Assembly (NCBI GenBank): GCA_019637175.1 | Contig: JAHBWD010000002.1 | Location: 305,472-369,471 of the forward strand | Direction of reading: 5' to 3' | Length of the DNA stretch: 64,000 nt | Origin: Labilithrix sp. | Lineage (GTDB): Bacteria > Myxococcota_A > Polyangia > Polyangiales > Polyangiaceae | Shown here: positions 1 through 9,135 of the stretch, piece by piece | How positions within the stretch are numbered: position 1 is the first letter of the stretch | How the letters are laid out: each line of letters starts with the position of its first letter | The notes under the pieces: generated by a model | Database searches by the model: none | What the model was told of the DNA's origin: nothing | Seen by the model: the letters and a program-made list of their open reading frames with translations, nothing else | Position numbers and translations under genes: made by a program

Positions 1-336
1 CTCTTCGGGCTCGGCGCGAAGCTCCTCGTGTGGCTCTTCGCGAAGCAGAAGGTGCAGCTCACGGGCGAAGCGCAGCTCATCCAGCCTTCGGGCGCGAGCC
101 GCCTCGGCGCGTCGCTCCGCGTGCTCGCGATCATGTCTGCGTGGGGCGTGGTGTGCGCGTTGATCTTCAGCGGCGTGCACTACGTCGGTCCGATGTCGGA
201 CTCGTTCCAGCTCGCGTCGTTCACGTTTCGCGCGGTGCTCGGGCTCGCGCTCACGCTCATCTACGCGACGCGCGGCTTCGCCGCGGCCGTCTGGACGCAC
301 GCGCTCTACGACGTCTGGGTGCTCGTGTTTCGTTGA
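1..336 (+). CDS. CPBP family intramembrane metalloprotease, C-terminal part
   Basis: The reading frame is open from the window edge, so the N-terminus with the EExxxR motif lies outside. The visible 111 residues contain hydrophobic segments and, in order, FSGVH (an FxxxH motif) and HALYD (an HxxxN/D motif) about 45 residues later. This spacing and order fits the last two metal-site motifs of CPBP (CAAX protease/bacteriocin-processing) membrane proteases. The gene ends 31 bases inside the convergent MFS gene. Substrate is unknown. An unrelated polytopic membrane protein is the alternative. Confidence 0.65.
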   Translation, partial: LFGLGAKLLVWLFAKQKVQLTGEAQLIQPSGASRLGASLRVLAIMSAWGVVCALIFSGVHYVGPMSDSFQLASFTFRAVLGLALTLIYATRGFAAAVWTHALYDVWVLVFR

Positions 337-1550
337 TCGAGCGACATCGCGACGAGCGTCGCGAGCGTCATCCCGATCGCCCCGGCGACGAACGGAAATC
401 GCGGTCCGATCGCGCCGTAGAGCAGCCCGCCGAGCGCGGGGCCGAACATCCGCGCGAGGCTGGCGGCCGACTGATTCGTGCCCAGCGTGTTGCCTTGCGC
501 CTTCGGGTCGGCGCGCTTCGAGACGAACGCGGCGACGCTCGGCTGCGTCAGGCCGTTGCCGATCGCGAGCACGCCTCCGGCGGCGTAGAGCGCGCCGCGG
601 CCGAACGACGGCGCGGCGGCGAGGCCGGCGAACGCGAGCGCCTGGAGCGCCGTGCCCGCGCGGATGAGCGAGGCCTCGTCGTATCTCTTCGCGAGCGGTC
701 GGATGAGCCCGCCCTGCACACCGGCCGCCACGACGCCGATGAACGCGAGGACGAGGCCGGTGTCGAGTGCCGACATCCCGAACATGTCCTTGTTGAAGAA
801 GCGAAACGTCTGATCGAGGACGGTGAACGAGAGGATGATCGTGAAGTTGACGAGCACCGCGCGGGCCACGCCCGGCCTCGAGAACGCGTCGCGCGCGGCG
901 TCGAAGTTGAGCGGCGCAAGGCTTCGCTTGGCCGTCGCGCGCATCGAAGGCGGGAGCGACTCGCGCAGCCCGAACGAGGCCCACGCGAAGTTCACGACCG
1001 AGAGCCCGGCCGCGACGAAGCAAGGGACGGCGCCGGCGCGGCCGCCGATCTCGATGCCCGAGAGCGCGCCGCCGATCGCCGGACCGATGATGAACCCGAG
1101 GCCGAACGCCATGCCGATGAGCCCCATGCCGCGCGCGCGATCTTCGGGCTTGGTGACGTCGGCGATGTACGCGCTCGCGGTTCCGATGTTGGCCGTCGCG
1201 ATGCCGCTCGCCGCGCGCGCGACGAAGAGCCAGATCACCGCGTCCGCGCGCAAGAGCGCGAGGCCGAGTCCGGCCATGCCGATCGCGGTGGCGAAGACGC
1301 TCCACAAGAGCACCGGCCGGCGCCCGACGCGATCGGAGACGCGGCCCCACACGGGCACGAAGAGGAACTGCATCAGCGAATAGATCGCCGCGAGGAGCGT
1401 CCCGACGAGCTCGCTCGTGTGGAACGTGGTGCGCGCCTCCTCCGCGAGGAACGGCAGCACGAGGCTGAAGCCGAGCAGATCGAGGAAGACGATCAGGAAG
1501 ATGGCGCCCAGGCCCGACCGGCTGGGCTTCTGATCGTCGCGCGCTTCCAT
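306..1550 (-). CDS. MFS transporter, TetA/multidrug-efflux type
   Basis: This 414-residue protein has about twelve hydrophobic segments, the usual length and topology of the major facilitator superfamily. The loop between helices 2 and 3 carries GRVSDRVGRRPVLL (about residues 69-82), the MFS motif A that is best conserved in drug:proton antiporters such as TetA. It probably exports a small molecule across the inner membrane by proton antiport; the substrate cannot be read. It lies 24 bases downstream of tlyA on the same strand and may be the last gene of that run. Confidence 0.88.
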   Translation of the reverse strand: MEARDDQKPSRSGLGAIFLIVFLDLLGFSLVLPFLAEEARTTFHTSELVGTLLAAIYSLMQFLFVPVWGRVSDRVGRRPVLLWSVFATAIGMAGLGLALLRADAVIWLFVARAASGIATANIGTASAYIADVTKPEDRARGMGLIGMAFGLGFIIGPAIGGALSGIEIGGRAGAVPCFVAAGLSVVNFAWASFGLRESLPPSMRATAKRSLAPLNFDAARDAFSRPGVARAVLVNFTIILSFTVLDQTFRFFNKDMFGMSALDTGLVLAFIGVVAAGVQGGLIRPLAKRYDEASLIRAGTALQALAFAGLAAAPSFGRGALYAAGGVLAIGNGLTQPSVAAFVSKRADPKAQGNTLGTNQSAASLARMFGPALGGLLYGAIGPRFPFVAGAIGMTLATLVAMSLDQRNTSTQTS

Positions 1551-1574
1551 CCGAACGCCGACGTTACCGCGCCT

Positions 1575-2318
1575 TCAGGCGTTTCCGCTCTTCTTTGCGT
1601 GCACGAAGGCCTCGAGGTTGCCCTTCGGGCCCTCGAGCGCGCTGTCGCACGTCCCGAGCACGTCGAGGCCTCCGGCGCGGACGTCTTCGGCCGCGGCCTC
1701 GATGGCGCGCGCCCGGATCTCGGGATCGCGCACGACGCCTCGGCTCCGCGACGCCTCCTCGCGGCCGACCTCGAACTGCGGCTTGACGAGCGCGACCAGC
1801 TCGCCGCCGGGCGCGAGCAAGCGCACGATCGCGGGGACGAGCTTGGCGAGCCCGATGAAGGAGGCGTCGACGACGACCAGATCCGCCGGCCCGCCGACCA
1901 TTTCCGGCTCGAGCGTTCGCGCGTTGGTCCGCTCGAGGACGAGCACGCGCGGATCGATCCTGAGCTTGTGCGCGAGCTGGCCGTAGCCGACGTCGACCGC
2001 GGCGACGAACGCGGCGCCGCGCTGGAGGAGGCAGTCGGTGAAGCCGCCGGTCGACGCGCCGAGGTCGACGCATCGCTTGCCGCCGGGCGCGACGCCGAAC
2101 GCGTCGAGCGCGCCCGCGAGCTTCACGCCGCCGCGCGAGACGTACGGGTGATCTTCTCCCCGCACGATCACGCCGGCGTCCTCGGCGAGCATCGCGCCGG
2201 CTTTGTCGACGCGTTTGTCGCCGACGTACACCTTGCCCGCCAGAACGAGCGCCTGCGCGCGCGCGCGCGAAGGCGCGAGCCCTCGCGTGACGAGGAGCTG
2301 ATCGACGCGGACCTTCAC
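1575..2318 (-). CDS. tlyA: TlyA family rRNA 2'-O-methyltransferase / hemolysin
   Basis: TlyA proteins join an N-terminal S4 RNA-binding domain to an FtsJ/RrmJ-like methyltransferase and methylate cytidine 2'-OH groups in 16S and 23S rRNA. Here residues 1-60 have the S4 pattern (RVDQLLVTRGLAPSRARAQ). Then follow SRGGVKL, the SAM-binding stretch VDLGASTGGFTD (about 84-95), DASF and KPQFEVG, all typical of the family. The start is a GTG overlapping the upstream stop by 4 bases (GTGA). This gives 247 residues, a normal TlyA length; the longer open frame upstream is Arg-rich shadow sequence. Confidence 0.92.
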   Translation of the reverse strand: MKVRVDQLLVTRGLAPSRARAQALVLAGKVYVGDKRVDKAGAMLAEDAGVIVRGEDHPYVSRGGVKLAGALDAFGVAPGGKRCVDLGASTGGFTDCLLQRGAAFVAAVDVGYGQLAHKLRIDPRVLVLERTNARTLEPEMVGGPADLVVVDASFIGLAKLVPAIVRLLAPGGELVALVKPQFEVGREEASRSRGVVRDPEIRARAIEAAAEDVRAGGLDVLGTCDSALEGPKGNLEAFVHAKKSGNA

Positions 2319-3232
2319 GGCAGCGCCACGTCGGGGTGCAGGCCTCGCGCGAGCGTCGCGAGGCCGTCGCCGACGCGCGGCCCCGGGCGGAGGACGCTCT
2401 CGTCGGCGATCGCGACGACGCGGCCCTCGACCACGGCGCGCACCTTCGTCCAGCCCGGCGTGTCTTTCGCGATGCGCTCGTGGCCGTGCGCTTCGGCGAT
2501 CGCGGCGTTGACGATCACGTCCGGATCGAGCGTGTGTACGCGCTCGACGTTGATCGTCGGATAGCCGCGCCCGTCCGCGATCGCGTTCTCGCCGCCGGCG
2601 CGCCGGATCATCTCGTCGGCGAACGTCGAGGGGCCGGCGACGCTGAGCGGCTCGAGCCCGAAGACGAGGAGCACGCGTACGCGCGGTTTCGCCGCCACGG
2701 CCTTCTCGATCGCGGAGATCTTCGCGTCGAGCGCCTCGACGGTGCGCCGCGCCTCGCTCGCCCGGCCCGTCCGATCGCCGAGCCCGAGGAGCATCGCGTC
2801 GATCTGCGCGAACGACTCCGTTTCGGGGAAATACGTATGGATCCCGCGCGCTTCGAGCCGCTCGGCGAGCGTCGCGCCCGCAGGCCCGCGCGCGCCGACG
2901 ACGAGATCGGGCCGCAGCGCGAGGATCGCCTCGAGGTTCGGATCGACGTACCCGCCGACCTGCGGGAGCTTCGTCACCTCCGAGGGCCAATCGCAGTACC
3001 GCGATCGCCCGACGAGCTTTTCACCCGCCCCGAGCGCGTACACGCCCTCGGTCGTCGACGGCGCGATCGACACGATCCGCGTCGCGATCGCGCCGGCGTC
3101 GTGCCGCGCGGCCGCCCCCTTGTTGCACCCCCCGAGCAGCAAGAGCAGCGCGAAAGCGAGAAGAGAAAAGATCTTCCGCGCCTCCGCGCCTCTCTTTCCC
3201 AACCTCTCGTCACCCCCGATCGAGCAGCCCAT
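2315..3232 (-). CDS. BtuF-like substrate-binding lipoprotein (helical-backbone metal receptor)
   Basis: A hydrophobic signal ending in LLGGC (Cys36) marks a lipoprotein. The mature part begins RIVSIAPSTTEGVYALGAGEKLVG and continues with LPQVGGYVDPNLEAILALRPDLVV, the signature of BtuF/FhuD-type binding proteins for cobalamin, siderophores or metals. It should capture a ligand in the periplasm for an ABC importer, but no permease is nearby; an orphan BtuD-like ATPase lies at 48074-48919. The start overlaps the upstream regulator gene by 23 bases, and the stop overlaps the tlyA start by 4. The region before the signal is unusually long (about 20 residues), so the true start could be further in. 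Confidence 0.85.
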   Translation of the reverse strand: MGCSIGGDERLGKRGAEARKIFSLLAFALLLLLGGCNKGAAARHDAGAIATRIVSIAPSTTEGVYALGAGEKLVGRSRYCDWPSEVTKLPQVGGYVDPNLEAILALRPDLVVGARGPAGATLAERLEARGIHTYFPETESFAQIDAMLLGLGDRTGRASEARRTVEALDAKISAIEKAVAAKPRVRVLLVFGLEPLSVAGPSTFADEMIRRAGGENAIADGRGYPTINVERVHTLDPDVIVNAAIAEAHGHERIAKDTPGWTKVRAVVEGRVVAIADESVLRPGPRVGDGLATLARGLHPDVALP

Positions 3233-4577
3233 ACTTGTGCAGCTTCTCGATGAGGGCAGGCCGCGACACGCCGAGCCGTCGCGCCGTCTCGCTCTGGTTC
3301 TTGTTCGCCGCGTCGAACTCGCCCGCGATGATCGAGCGCTCGAACGCCTCGACTCGCGCGCGCAGCGGGTGGCTCGGCCCGGGATCGCCCGCGTTCGCCG
3401 CGCGCGAGATCGACGACGGGCTGCCGGCGTCGAGCGATCGCCATAGCGCGAGCGTGAGCTTGTCGTCGGCCGTCAGCGCGAGGAGGCGCGCGACCGTGTT
3501 CTCGAGCTCGCGCACGTTGCCGGGCCACGTGTGCGCCTTGAACGCCTCGACGAGCGCCTGCTCGACGGTGACCTGCCCCATGCCGTAGCGATCGGAGTAG
3601 GTGCGCACGAACGAGTGCACGAGCGGCTCGACGTCTTCGGTGCGCTCGCGGAGCGGCGGCACGCGGATGGGCACGACGTTGAGCCGGTAGAAGAGATCCT
3701 CGCGGAAGCGGCCTGCCTTGGCCTCGGCGGCGAGATCGCGGTTGGTCGCGGCGACCAAGCGCACGTCGACGTTCTCCGCCCGCCCGCCGACGGGCTGCAC
3801 GTCGCCCGATTGGATCGCGCGGAGCACCTTCGCTTGGATGGCGAGCGGCAGCTCGCCGATCTCGTCGATGAAGAGCGTTCCCTTGTCGGCCTGCTGGAAG
3901 AAGCCGGTGCGCGCGGCGTGAGCGCCGGTGAAGGCGCCCTTCGCGTGGCCGAAGAGCTCGGCCTCCGCGAGCTCGCCTGGAATCGCGGCGGCGTTGAAGC
4001 GGACGAGGACCTTCTGCGCGCGCTTCGAATGCGCGTGGAGCGTCGCCGCCAAGACATCCTTGCCGACGCCGCTCTCGCCCGTGAGGAGCACCGTCACGTC
4101 CTTCGGCGCGACGCGCGTGACGAGATCGAGCACGCGGCGGATCGCCGGGCTCTCGGCGACGATCGCGCGGCCGAGCGAGGCCTCGGTGCGCAGCCGCGCG
4201 TTCTCGAGGCGGAGCGCGCGCGTCTCGACGCCGCGCTTGACCGCGAGGACGAGCTCGTCGGGATCGAACGGCTTCGGGATGTAGTCGAACGCGCCCGCCT
4301 TCATCGCAGCGACGGCGACGCGCTCGCTGCCGTGCGCGGTGAGCATCATCACGGGCACGCTCGGGTCTTGCACGCGGAGCGTCGCGAGCACCTTCATGCC
4401 GTCGACCTCGGGCATCGCGAGATCGGTGAGCACGACGTCGGCGCCGTGCGCTTCGAAGTCGGCGATGCCCGCGCCGCCGCCGTCGGCGGTGTGCACGTCG
4501 AAGCCCGCGTCGCCGAGGACGGCCTCGAGCGTGAACCGCATCGCGGGCTCGTCGTCGATCACCAGGACGCGCGGCAT
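3210..4577 (-). CDS. NtrC-family sigma-54-dependent response regulator
   Basis: The 455 residues show the classic three-domain layout. A receiver domain (1-115) has the acidic pocket DDE and phospho-acceptor Asp52 (TDLAMP). An AAA+ domain (about 140-370) has Walker A GESGVGKD (167-174), the sigma-54 contact loop GAFTGA (214-219) and Walker B TLFIDEIGE. A Fis-type helix-turn-helix sits at the end (SETARRLGVSRPALIEKLHKYG). It activates RNA polymerase-sigma54 when phosphorylated. It lies 42 bases after the histidine kinase gene on the same strand, so the two form a two-component system. Target promoters are not visible. Confidence 0.95.
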   Translation of the reverse strand: MPRVLVIDDEPAMRFTLEAVLGDAGFDVHTADGGGAGIADFEAHGADVVLTDLAMPEVDGMKVLATLRVQDPSVPVMMLTAHGSERVAVAAMKAGAFDYIPKPFDPDELVLAVKRGVETRALRLENARLRTEASLGRAIVAESPAIRRVLDLVTRVAPKDVTVLLTGESGVGKDVLAATLHAHSKRAQKVLVRFNAAAIPGELAEAELFGHAKGAFTGAHAARTGFFQQADKGTLFIDEIGELPLAIQAKVLRAIQSGDVQPVGGRAENVDVRLVAATNRDLAAEAKAGRFREDLFYRLNVVPIRVPPLRERTEDVEPLVHSFVRTYSDRYGMGQVTVEQALVEAFKAHTWPGNVRELENTVARLLALTADDKLTLALWRSLDAGSPSSISRAANAGDPGPSHPLRARVEAFERSIIAGEFDAANKNQSETARRLGVSRPALIEKLHKYGLLDRG

Positions 4578-4619
4578 GACGCCCTTTCTACTATAGGACC
4601 GGCGCGGCCGCGGCCGCGA

Positions 4620-6113
4620 TCAGGAAGGAACTTTCTCCGGCTCGGTCGCGGCAGAGGCGATGGCCGGCTCCGGATCGGGCGTGCGCGCGCCGTGCGCTTC
4701 GGCGTCGGGAGAGCCGCGGAACACCGAGAGGCCACGGCAGTCGGGGAGCTTCGTCTTCTTGTTCTGCGCGGCGTGGGCGCACGCGGGCAGCGTGACGGTC
4801 GCGGTGGTTCCGCGGCCGCTCGAGCTCTCGAAACGCAGCGAGCCTCCGTGCTGCTCGATGATGCCGCGGGCGACCGCGATGCCGAGGCCCGACCCGCCCT
4901 CCTTCGTCGTGAAGTACGGCTTGCGGATTCGGTCGAGGATGTCCGCGCTCATGCCCGCGCCGCGATCGATCACGCGGAGAACCGCCGCGCCGTCGGAGCA
5001 CGTCTTGGCGACCTCGAGGGTCACCGTGGTGCCGTTGCTCGAGGCCTGCATCGCGTTGAGCACGAGGTTCAAGAGCGCCTGACGGAGCTTCTTGCCGTCG
5101 GCGTTGACGCGCAGCTCGCGGCTGCCTCGCACCTCGAGCGCGACGCCGGCGTCGGCCGCGCGCGTCTCGAGGAGGAGCGTGAGCTCGCGCGCGATGTCGT
5201 AGGGCTTCACGTCGCCGATCGCGAGATCGTCGAGCCCGCGGGAGAACGAGAGGAAGCCCTCGACGATCTCCTGGAGGCGCTCGGCTTCGGCGGCGACGAT
5301 CGTGAGCCGCTCTTTGACCTTCTCGTCGGTCGCGCTCCTTGCGACGTGCGTCGACAGACCCTTGATCGCGGCGAGCGGGTTCTTCACTTCGTGCGCGAGG
5401 CGGGCGGCGATGCCCTCCAGCGCGCGGGTACGCCCCTCGCTCTCGTCGCACAGCTCTTCGCGACGGACGGCGAGCTCGAGCGCGATGCGCTCGTAGGCGC
5501 TGCCGACGCTGCGGCCGATCTTGAACGCGGCGACCGTCGCGACCGTGGCGCTCACGAACGAGAGCGCGATGTAGTCGCCCATCGCCCACTTGATCTCGGG
5601 GCCGAAGATGCGCGAGAGCTCGAGCGAGCACGACGCGCACGACGCCATGAGCACGAACCCGACGAGGAACATCGCGAGCGGCACCCACCGTCGTCGATCG
5701 AGCGAGGGGTTCATCGAGCCGCCGATGATGAACGGCACGACGCTCACGAGCAGCGGGCTCGCGAGGCCGCCGGTGTTGCCGACGGAGGCGAGGATCGCGA
5801 TCGTCGTGACGCCGAGCGCGATCGTGCTGCGCCCGCCGCGCGTCTTCTCGGCGACCGACATCGCGACGAGACAGGCGACGAACGCGGCGATCTGGATCCC
5901 GACGCGGGCCGGGGCCGCGCCGCGCGCCGCGAGGACCGCGACGACGATCACGCTGTAGGGGACGAGGATCGAGAAGCGCTTGCGCGACGCCGCGTCGTGC
6001 ATCTCTTCGAACACGCGTCGGCGCACCGCTTCGAAGCGCGCCCTCTGGCGATCGGTCGCGAGCTCGGCATCCATGAAGGTTCCAGGAAGCATACCGCGCC
6101 GTCCGTTCTCCAT
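4620..6113 (-). CDS. membrane sensor histidine kinase, partner of the adjacent NtrC-type regulator
   Basis: About six membrane-spanning segments fill residues 45-205. After these come a HisKA domain with the phospho-accepting His241 in RLAHEVKNPLAAIKGL and a HATPase domain with the N box (LLNLVLNAMQAS), G1 (VIDRGAGM) and G2 (GGSGLGIAV). There is no obvious PAS or periplasmic sensor domain, so the signal is probably read within the membrane. The last 45 residues are low-complexity. An internal Met at residue 14 could be the true start. It directly precedes the response regulator gene, whose receiver is its likely phosphotransfer partner. Confidence 0.93.
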   Translation of the reverse strand: MENGRRGMLPGTFMDAELATDRQRARFEAVRRRVFEEMHDAASRKRFSILVPYSVIVVAVLAARGAAPARVGIQIAAFVACLVAMSVAEKTRGGRSTIALGVTTIAILASVGNTGGLASPLLVSVVPFIIGGSMNPSLDRRRWVPLAMFLVGFVLMASCASCSLELSRIFGPEIKWAMGDYIALSFVSATVATVAAFKIGRSVGSAYERIALELAVRREELCDESEGRTRALEGIAARLAHEVKNPLAAIKGLSTHVARSATDEKVKERLTIVAAEAERLQEIVEGFLSFSRGLDDLAIGDVKPYDIARELTLLLETRAADAGVALEVRGSRELRVNADGKKLRQALLNLVLNAMQASSNGTTVTLEVAKTCSDGAAVLRVIDRGAGMSADILDRIRKPYFTTKEGGSGLGIAVARGIIEQHGGSLRFESSSGRGTTATVTLPACAHAAQNKKTKLPDCRGLSVFRGSPDAEAHGARTPDPEPAIASAATEPEKVPS

Positions 6114-6228
6114 CCGATGCCGCGGCGAGCCGGGCCGTTTCGCCCCGACGAACGCGCAAAAACCAGGGAATTTCGAGCCCCTCCTCAGGACGCGGTCACG
6201 GACGGCCGCGCAGGACCCGGACGATCGC

Positions 6229-7554
6229 TCAGCCGGGCTTGCGGCGGATGCGCCGCCCGGCGACGGCCAGCGCCGCCGCGGCGAGGGCGAAGCCCGACCA
6301 CCCAGAGCTCGCGTCCGACGGACCGACGGCGCAGCCCGACGTGGTGGTCGTGGTGGACGCTCCGTTCTCGACCGGGGGAGGCGGCGGGAAGAGGCAGAGG
6401 CCCTCTCGACACGCCAGACCCTCGGGGCACTCGACGTCTTCGTTGCACTGCTGCGAGCAGACCTTGCCGCCTTCGTCGTCGACGCAGAGCTTCGACATGC
6501 AGTCGTCGTTGGTCGTGCACGGCTCGCCGATCTCGACCTTCGGCTTCGTCGGCGGCGCCGCTTCGGGCGGGCCGGCGTCGGGCGGCGGCGGGATGAACTT
6601 CGTCCAGTCGGGGTTGGGCTTGGCGTAGAGCGTCCAGTTCTGCGACGCCTCCTCGACGGTCTGCACGACGAGGTCGCGGTACTTGTCGAGGCGCGTGTAG
6701 AGCGAACCCTTGCACTGCGTCCCTGCGTCGTTCTCGCCTCCGCGCGAGAGCACGCCGAACGAGACCGAGAACTGCGCGTTGGACTTCTCGAACGAGCGCT
6801 GCTCGAACGCGCCGGATCCGCTGTCGCCCTCGCAGGTGCCGTCGCTCGCGATGAACTCGTTGACGTGCACGCTCTTCGGGCAGGGCCTGAAGCCGTTCTC
6901 GGGGATACACACGACCGGGATGTTCTTCTTCAGGCGGCGTGTGCCTGCCGTGCCGCCCGCGGGAGACGTGTTGCCGTAGCCGATCGCGGTGAAGCGGCTC
7001 GCGTAGCGATCGTCGCCCATGTCGTACTGGACGCCGGGCACGACAGGCACCGCCTCCGCGGGGTCGACCAGATCGACGAGCGTGAGCAGCGCGATGTCGA
7101 ACCCGCAGACGTGATCGTCGTTGGGCACGGTGATCTTCTGCACCTTGTGCCAGCCGATCGTCGTCTGGCCGAGCATGAAGTGATGCGTGGTGATCCAGAA
7201 GTTTCCGTTGTGCTTGATCGGCCCGAACATCGGGTTCGTATCGCACTCGATGATCTTGGCCGACTGGCTGACGCAGTGACGCGCCGTGACCACGAGGTTG
7301 GGAGCGATCAGCGTGCCCGAGCAGATCCCCTGGCAGTTGGGGTTGTTCACCCCGCCGCCGCAGACGCCGACGGCCCACTTGTGACCGGTGTCGGGATCGA
7401 GGTCGGCGTTCTGAATCGCGGAGCGCCCCGACGCGAGCGGCTCGTCACCGCCTTCACTGGGCTTCGGCGCCTGCGCACAGCCCACGGCGAGGATCCACGC
7501 GATCGCGGGACCCCCGAGGATCCAACGTAGCCTCGAGCCCGCTGAGCGCCGCAT
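6229..7554 (-). CDS. secreted trypsin-like serine protease with MYXO-CTERM-like tail
   Basis: The catalytic triad of a chymotrypsin-fold protease is visible: His93 in TARHC, Asp153 in DIALLTL and Ser245 in CEGDSGSGAF. The N-terminus has a signal with a possible lipobox (AVGC, Cys26). After the protease domain come a Pro/Ala linker and a Cys-rich segment (CTTNDDCMSKLCVDD...). Then a Thr run, a Gly-Cys, a hydrophobic helix and a terminal Arg cluster (GRRIRRKPG) form the Cys-helix-basic pattern of MYXO-CTERM sorting signals. It is probably exported and anchored at the surface. The presence of both an N-terminal lipobox-like Cys and a C-terminal signal is odd; one may be irrelevant. Confidence 0.9.
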   Translation of the reverse strand: MRRSAGSRLRWILGGPAIAWILAVGCAQAPKPSEGGDEPLASGRSAIQNADLDPDTGHKWAVGVCGGGVNNPNCQGICSGTLIAPNLVVTARHCVSQSAKIIECDTNPMFGPIKHNGNFWITTHHFMLGQTTIGWHKVQKITVPNDDHVCGFDIALLTLVDLVDPAEAVPVVPGVQYDMGDDRYASRFTAIGYGNTSPAGGTAGTRRLKKNIPVVCIPENGFRPCPKSVHVNEFIASDGTCEGDSGSGAFEQRSFEKSNAQFSVSFGVLSRGGENDAGTQCKGSLYTRLDKYRDLVVQTVEEASQNWTLYAKPNPDWTKFIPPPPDAGPPEAAPPTKPKVEIGEPCTTNDDCMSKLCVDDEGGKVCSQQCNEDVECPEGLACREGLCLFPPPPPVENGASTTTTTSGCAVGPSDASSGWSGFALAAAALAVAGRRIRRKPG

Positions 7555-7701
7555 CAGGCGATGAGTTTACGGGGTGCGGACCGGAGAGCAAGCGACCCTG
7601 TCATCGCATCGTGGTTGCCGCGCGAAATCGGCTCGTAATTTGGCCCGCTCTGTTCCGGTGTGGCCTCCTTGGTCGCGTCGAAGCTTCAGGAGGCGAACGC
7701 G

Positions 7702-8553
7702 ATGAGGACTTCCAAGTGCGTGGCGATTGCGATGACGGCGGCCCTGTTTCTCACTGCCCCCGCCGCCCTTGCCCAAGACACTCCGCCCCCGACTCCCACG
7801 CAGCCTCCGCCGCCTCCTCCTCCGCCGCCGGAGCCCCCGCGCGTCGTGACGACGACGGTCGCGCCGCCTGGCGGTCCCGCGGCCCACGAAGAGAAGGACG
7901 ACGGCATCTCCGATCACGAGAAGGTCATCGGGCACGTCGGCGTCGGCTACCTCGGCGTCAGTGATCTGCCGATCTCCGCCGGCGGCGGAACCGGCGCCGC
8001 GCCGGCTCGCGCGAGCGTCGCCGCGCCCGTCATCGGCGTTCGCTATTGGCTCGCGGAGAAGGTCGGCCTCGATCTCGGCGTCGGCTTCGGCATGACGTCA
8101 GGCTCGACGGAGACCGTCAACGGCGCGGCGACCGTGTCGACCGATCTCGGCAGCCGCTTCGGGCTCGCCCTCCACGCCGGCGTTCCCCTCGTGTTCGCCC
8201 ACGTGAAGCACTTCAAGTTCCTCCTCGTTCCCGAGCTGAACGTCGGCTTCACCAACCAGTCGAACCAGGGCACGGGACCGAACCCGCCCACGGTCACGCT
8301 CTCGGGCTTCCGGCTCGACGTGGGCGCGCGCATCGGCGGCGAGATCCACTTCGGCTTCATCGGCGTTCCGCAGCTCGCCCTCCAGGCGACGGTCGGCGCG
8401 TTCGTCAAGCGCGAGGCCTGGAAGACGAGCGTCGAGGTCGCCGGTACGACCACCTCGGCGTCGACCGGAGCGACGCAGTTCGGAACGAGTGTTCAGAGCG
8501 ATCCGTGGGCGCTCTTCACGAACAACATCGCGGCCATCTACTACTTCCCGTGA
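7702..8553 (+). CDS. exported beta-barrel-like outer membrane protein
   Basis: I chose the ATG at 7702 because CAGGAGG lies about 10 bases upstream and a clean signal peptide follows (MRTSKCVAIAMTAALFLTAP, cleavage near AQD). Next is a Pro-rich linker with nine consecutive prolines. From about residue 75 alternating hydrophobic/polar stretches with many Gly end in an aromatic residue (IYYF-P), as in small outer membrane barrels. No specific family is recognised. The function is unknown; a surface or periplasmic structural role is an inference. Confidence 0.7.
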   Translation: MRTSKCVAIAMTAALFLTAPAALAQDTPPPTPTQPPPPPPPPPEPPRVVTTTVAPPGGPAAHEEKDDGISDHEKVIGHVGVGYLGVSDLPISAGGGTGAAPARASVAAPVIGVRYWLAEKVGLDLGVGFGMTSGSTETVNGAATVSTDLGSRFGLALHAGVPLVFAHVKHFKFLLVPELNVGFTNQSNQGTGPNPPTVTLSGFRLDVGARIGGEIHFGFIGVPQLALQATVGAFVKREAWKTSVEVAGTTTSASTGATQFGTSVQSDPWALFTNNIAAIYYFP

Positions 8554-8613
8554 TCCGATGCGGCGCTCGCCGCGCTCACGTATCCGCGCTACCGTCATCG
8601 GTGAGGTCGTTTC

Positions 8614-9132
8614 ATGCGCAAGCGTCATTCGGGCTTGATGGTCTTCGGCTTGATCAACGTGGGGCTGCTGCTCGCCTGCTCCGGCGGCGTCGGCAATCCA
8701 CCCGACCTCGGCGGCGGCTACGAGAACCTCACGGGCGCGTTCGAGCGCTCGGGGGTCTCGAACCAGGATCCCGCGAACCCGGTCAAGAAGGGTGACGGCA
8801 AGCCGCAGAACGATGACGTCAAGCCGGGCGGAGGGGGCGGCGGCAACGGCGGCAACGGCGGCTCCAACCCCGGCGGCGGCGACGGGTGCCCGCCATGTGA
8901 CGGCACCGTCTCGTGCGAGGTCACGCTCACCGGCGGCCAACCTCAGAGGGTGACGGTGTCGATGAGGATGCAGGGCGGGCAGTGCATCACCGAGACGACG
9001 GGTACGGCCATCACCTTCGCGTGCGGCGGCGCGGTCCTCCAGGGCGACAACAACATCGGCACCTGGAAGGAATGCAGGAAGGGCGGCGACGCGCCGCCTG
9101 CCGTCCGCGACGCTGGCGCCGGCGGCGGCTGA
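8614..9132 (+). CDS. putative lipoprotein with Gly-rich linker and Cys-rich C-terminal part
   Basis: The signal peptide ends in the lipobox LLLAC (Cys22). The mature protein has an Asn/Asp/Gly-rich linker with poly-Gly runs (about residues 70-92). A compact C-terminal part of about 75 residues follows, with Cys in CPPCDGTVSCE and later single Cys residues. It starts 60 bases after the barrel-like gene on the same strand, so the two could be co-transcribed. No known family is recognised. It ends in GAGGG. Confidence 0.7.
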   Translation: MRKRHSGLMVFGLINVGLLLACSGGVGNPPDLGGGYENLTGAFERSGVSNQDPANPVKKGDGKPQNDDVKPGGGGGGNGGNGGSNPGGGDGCPPCDGTVSCEVTLTGGQPQRVTVSMRMQGGQCITETTGTAITFACGGAVLQGDNNIGTWKECRKGGDAPPAVRDAGAGGG

Positions 9133-9135
9133 CGG

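Noticed and set aside
7801..7838. CCG/CCT-rich tract as a repeat element
   Set aside because: It encodes the Pro-rich linker of the exported protein; low complexity is explained by coding.
8824..8880. GGC-rich tract as a repeat or G-quadruplex element
   Set aside because: It encodes the Gly-rich linker of the lipoprotein at 8614-9132; no separate role is evident.
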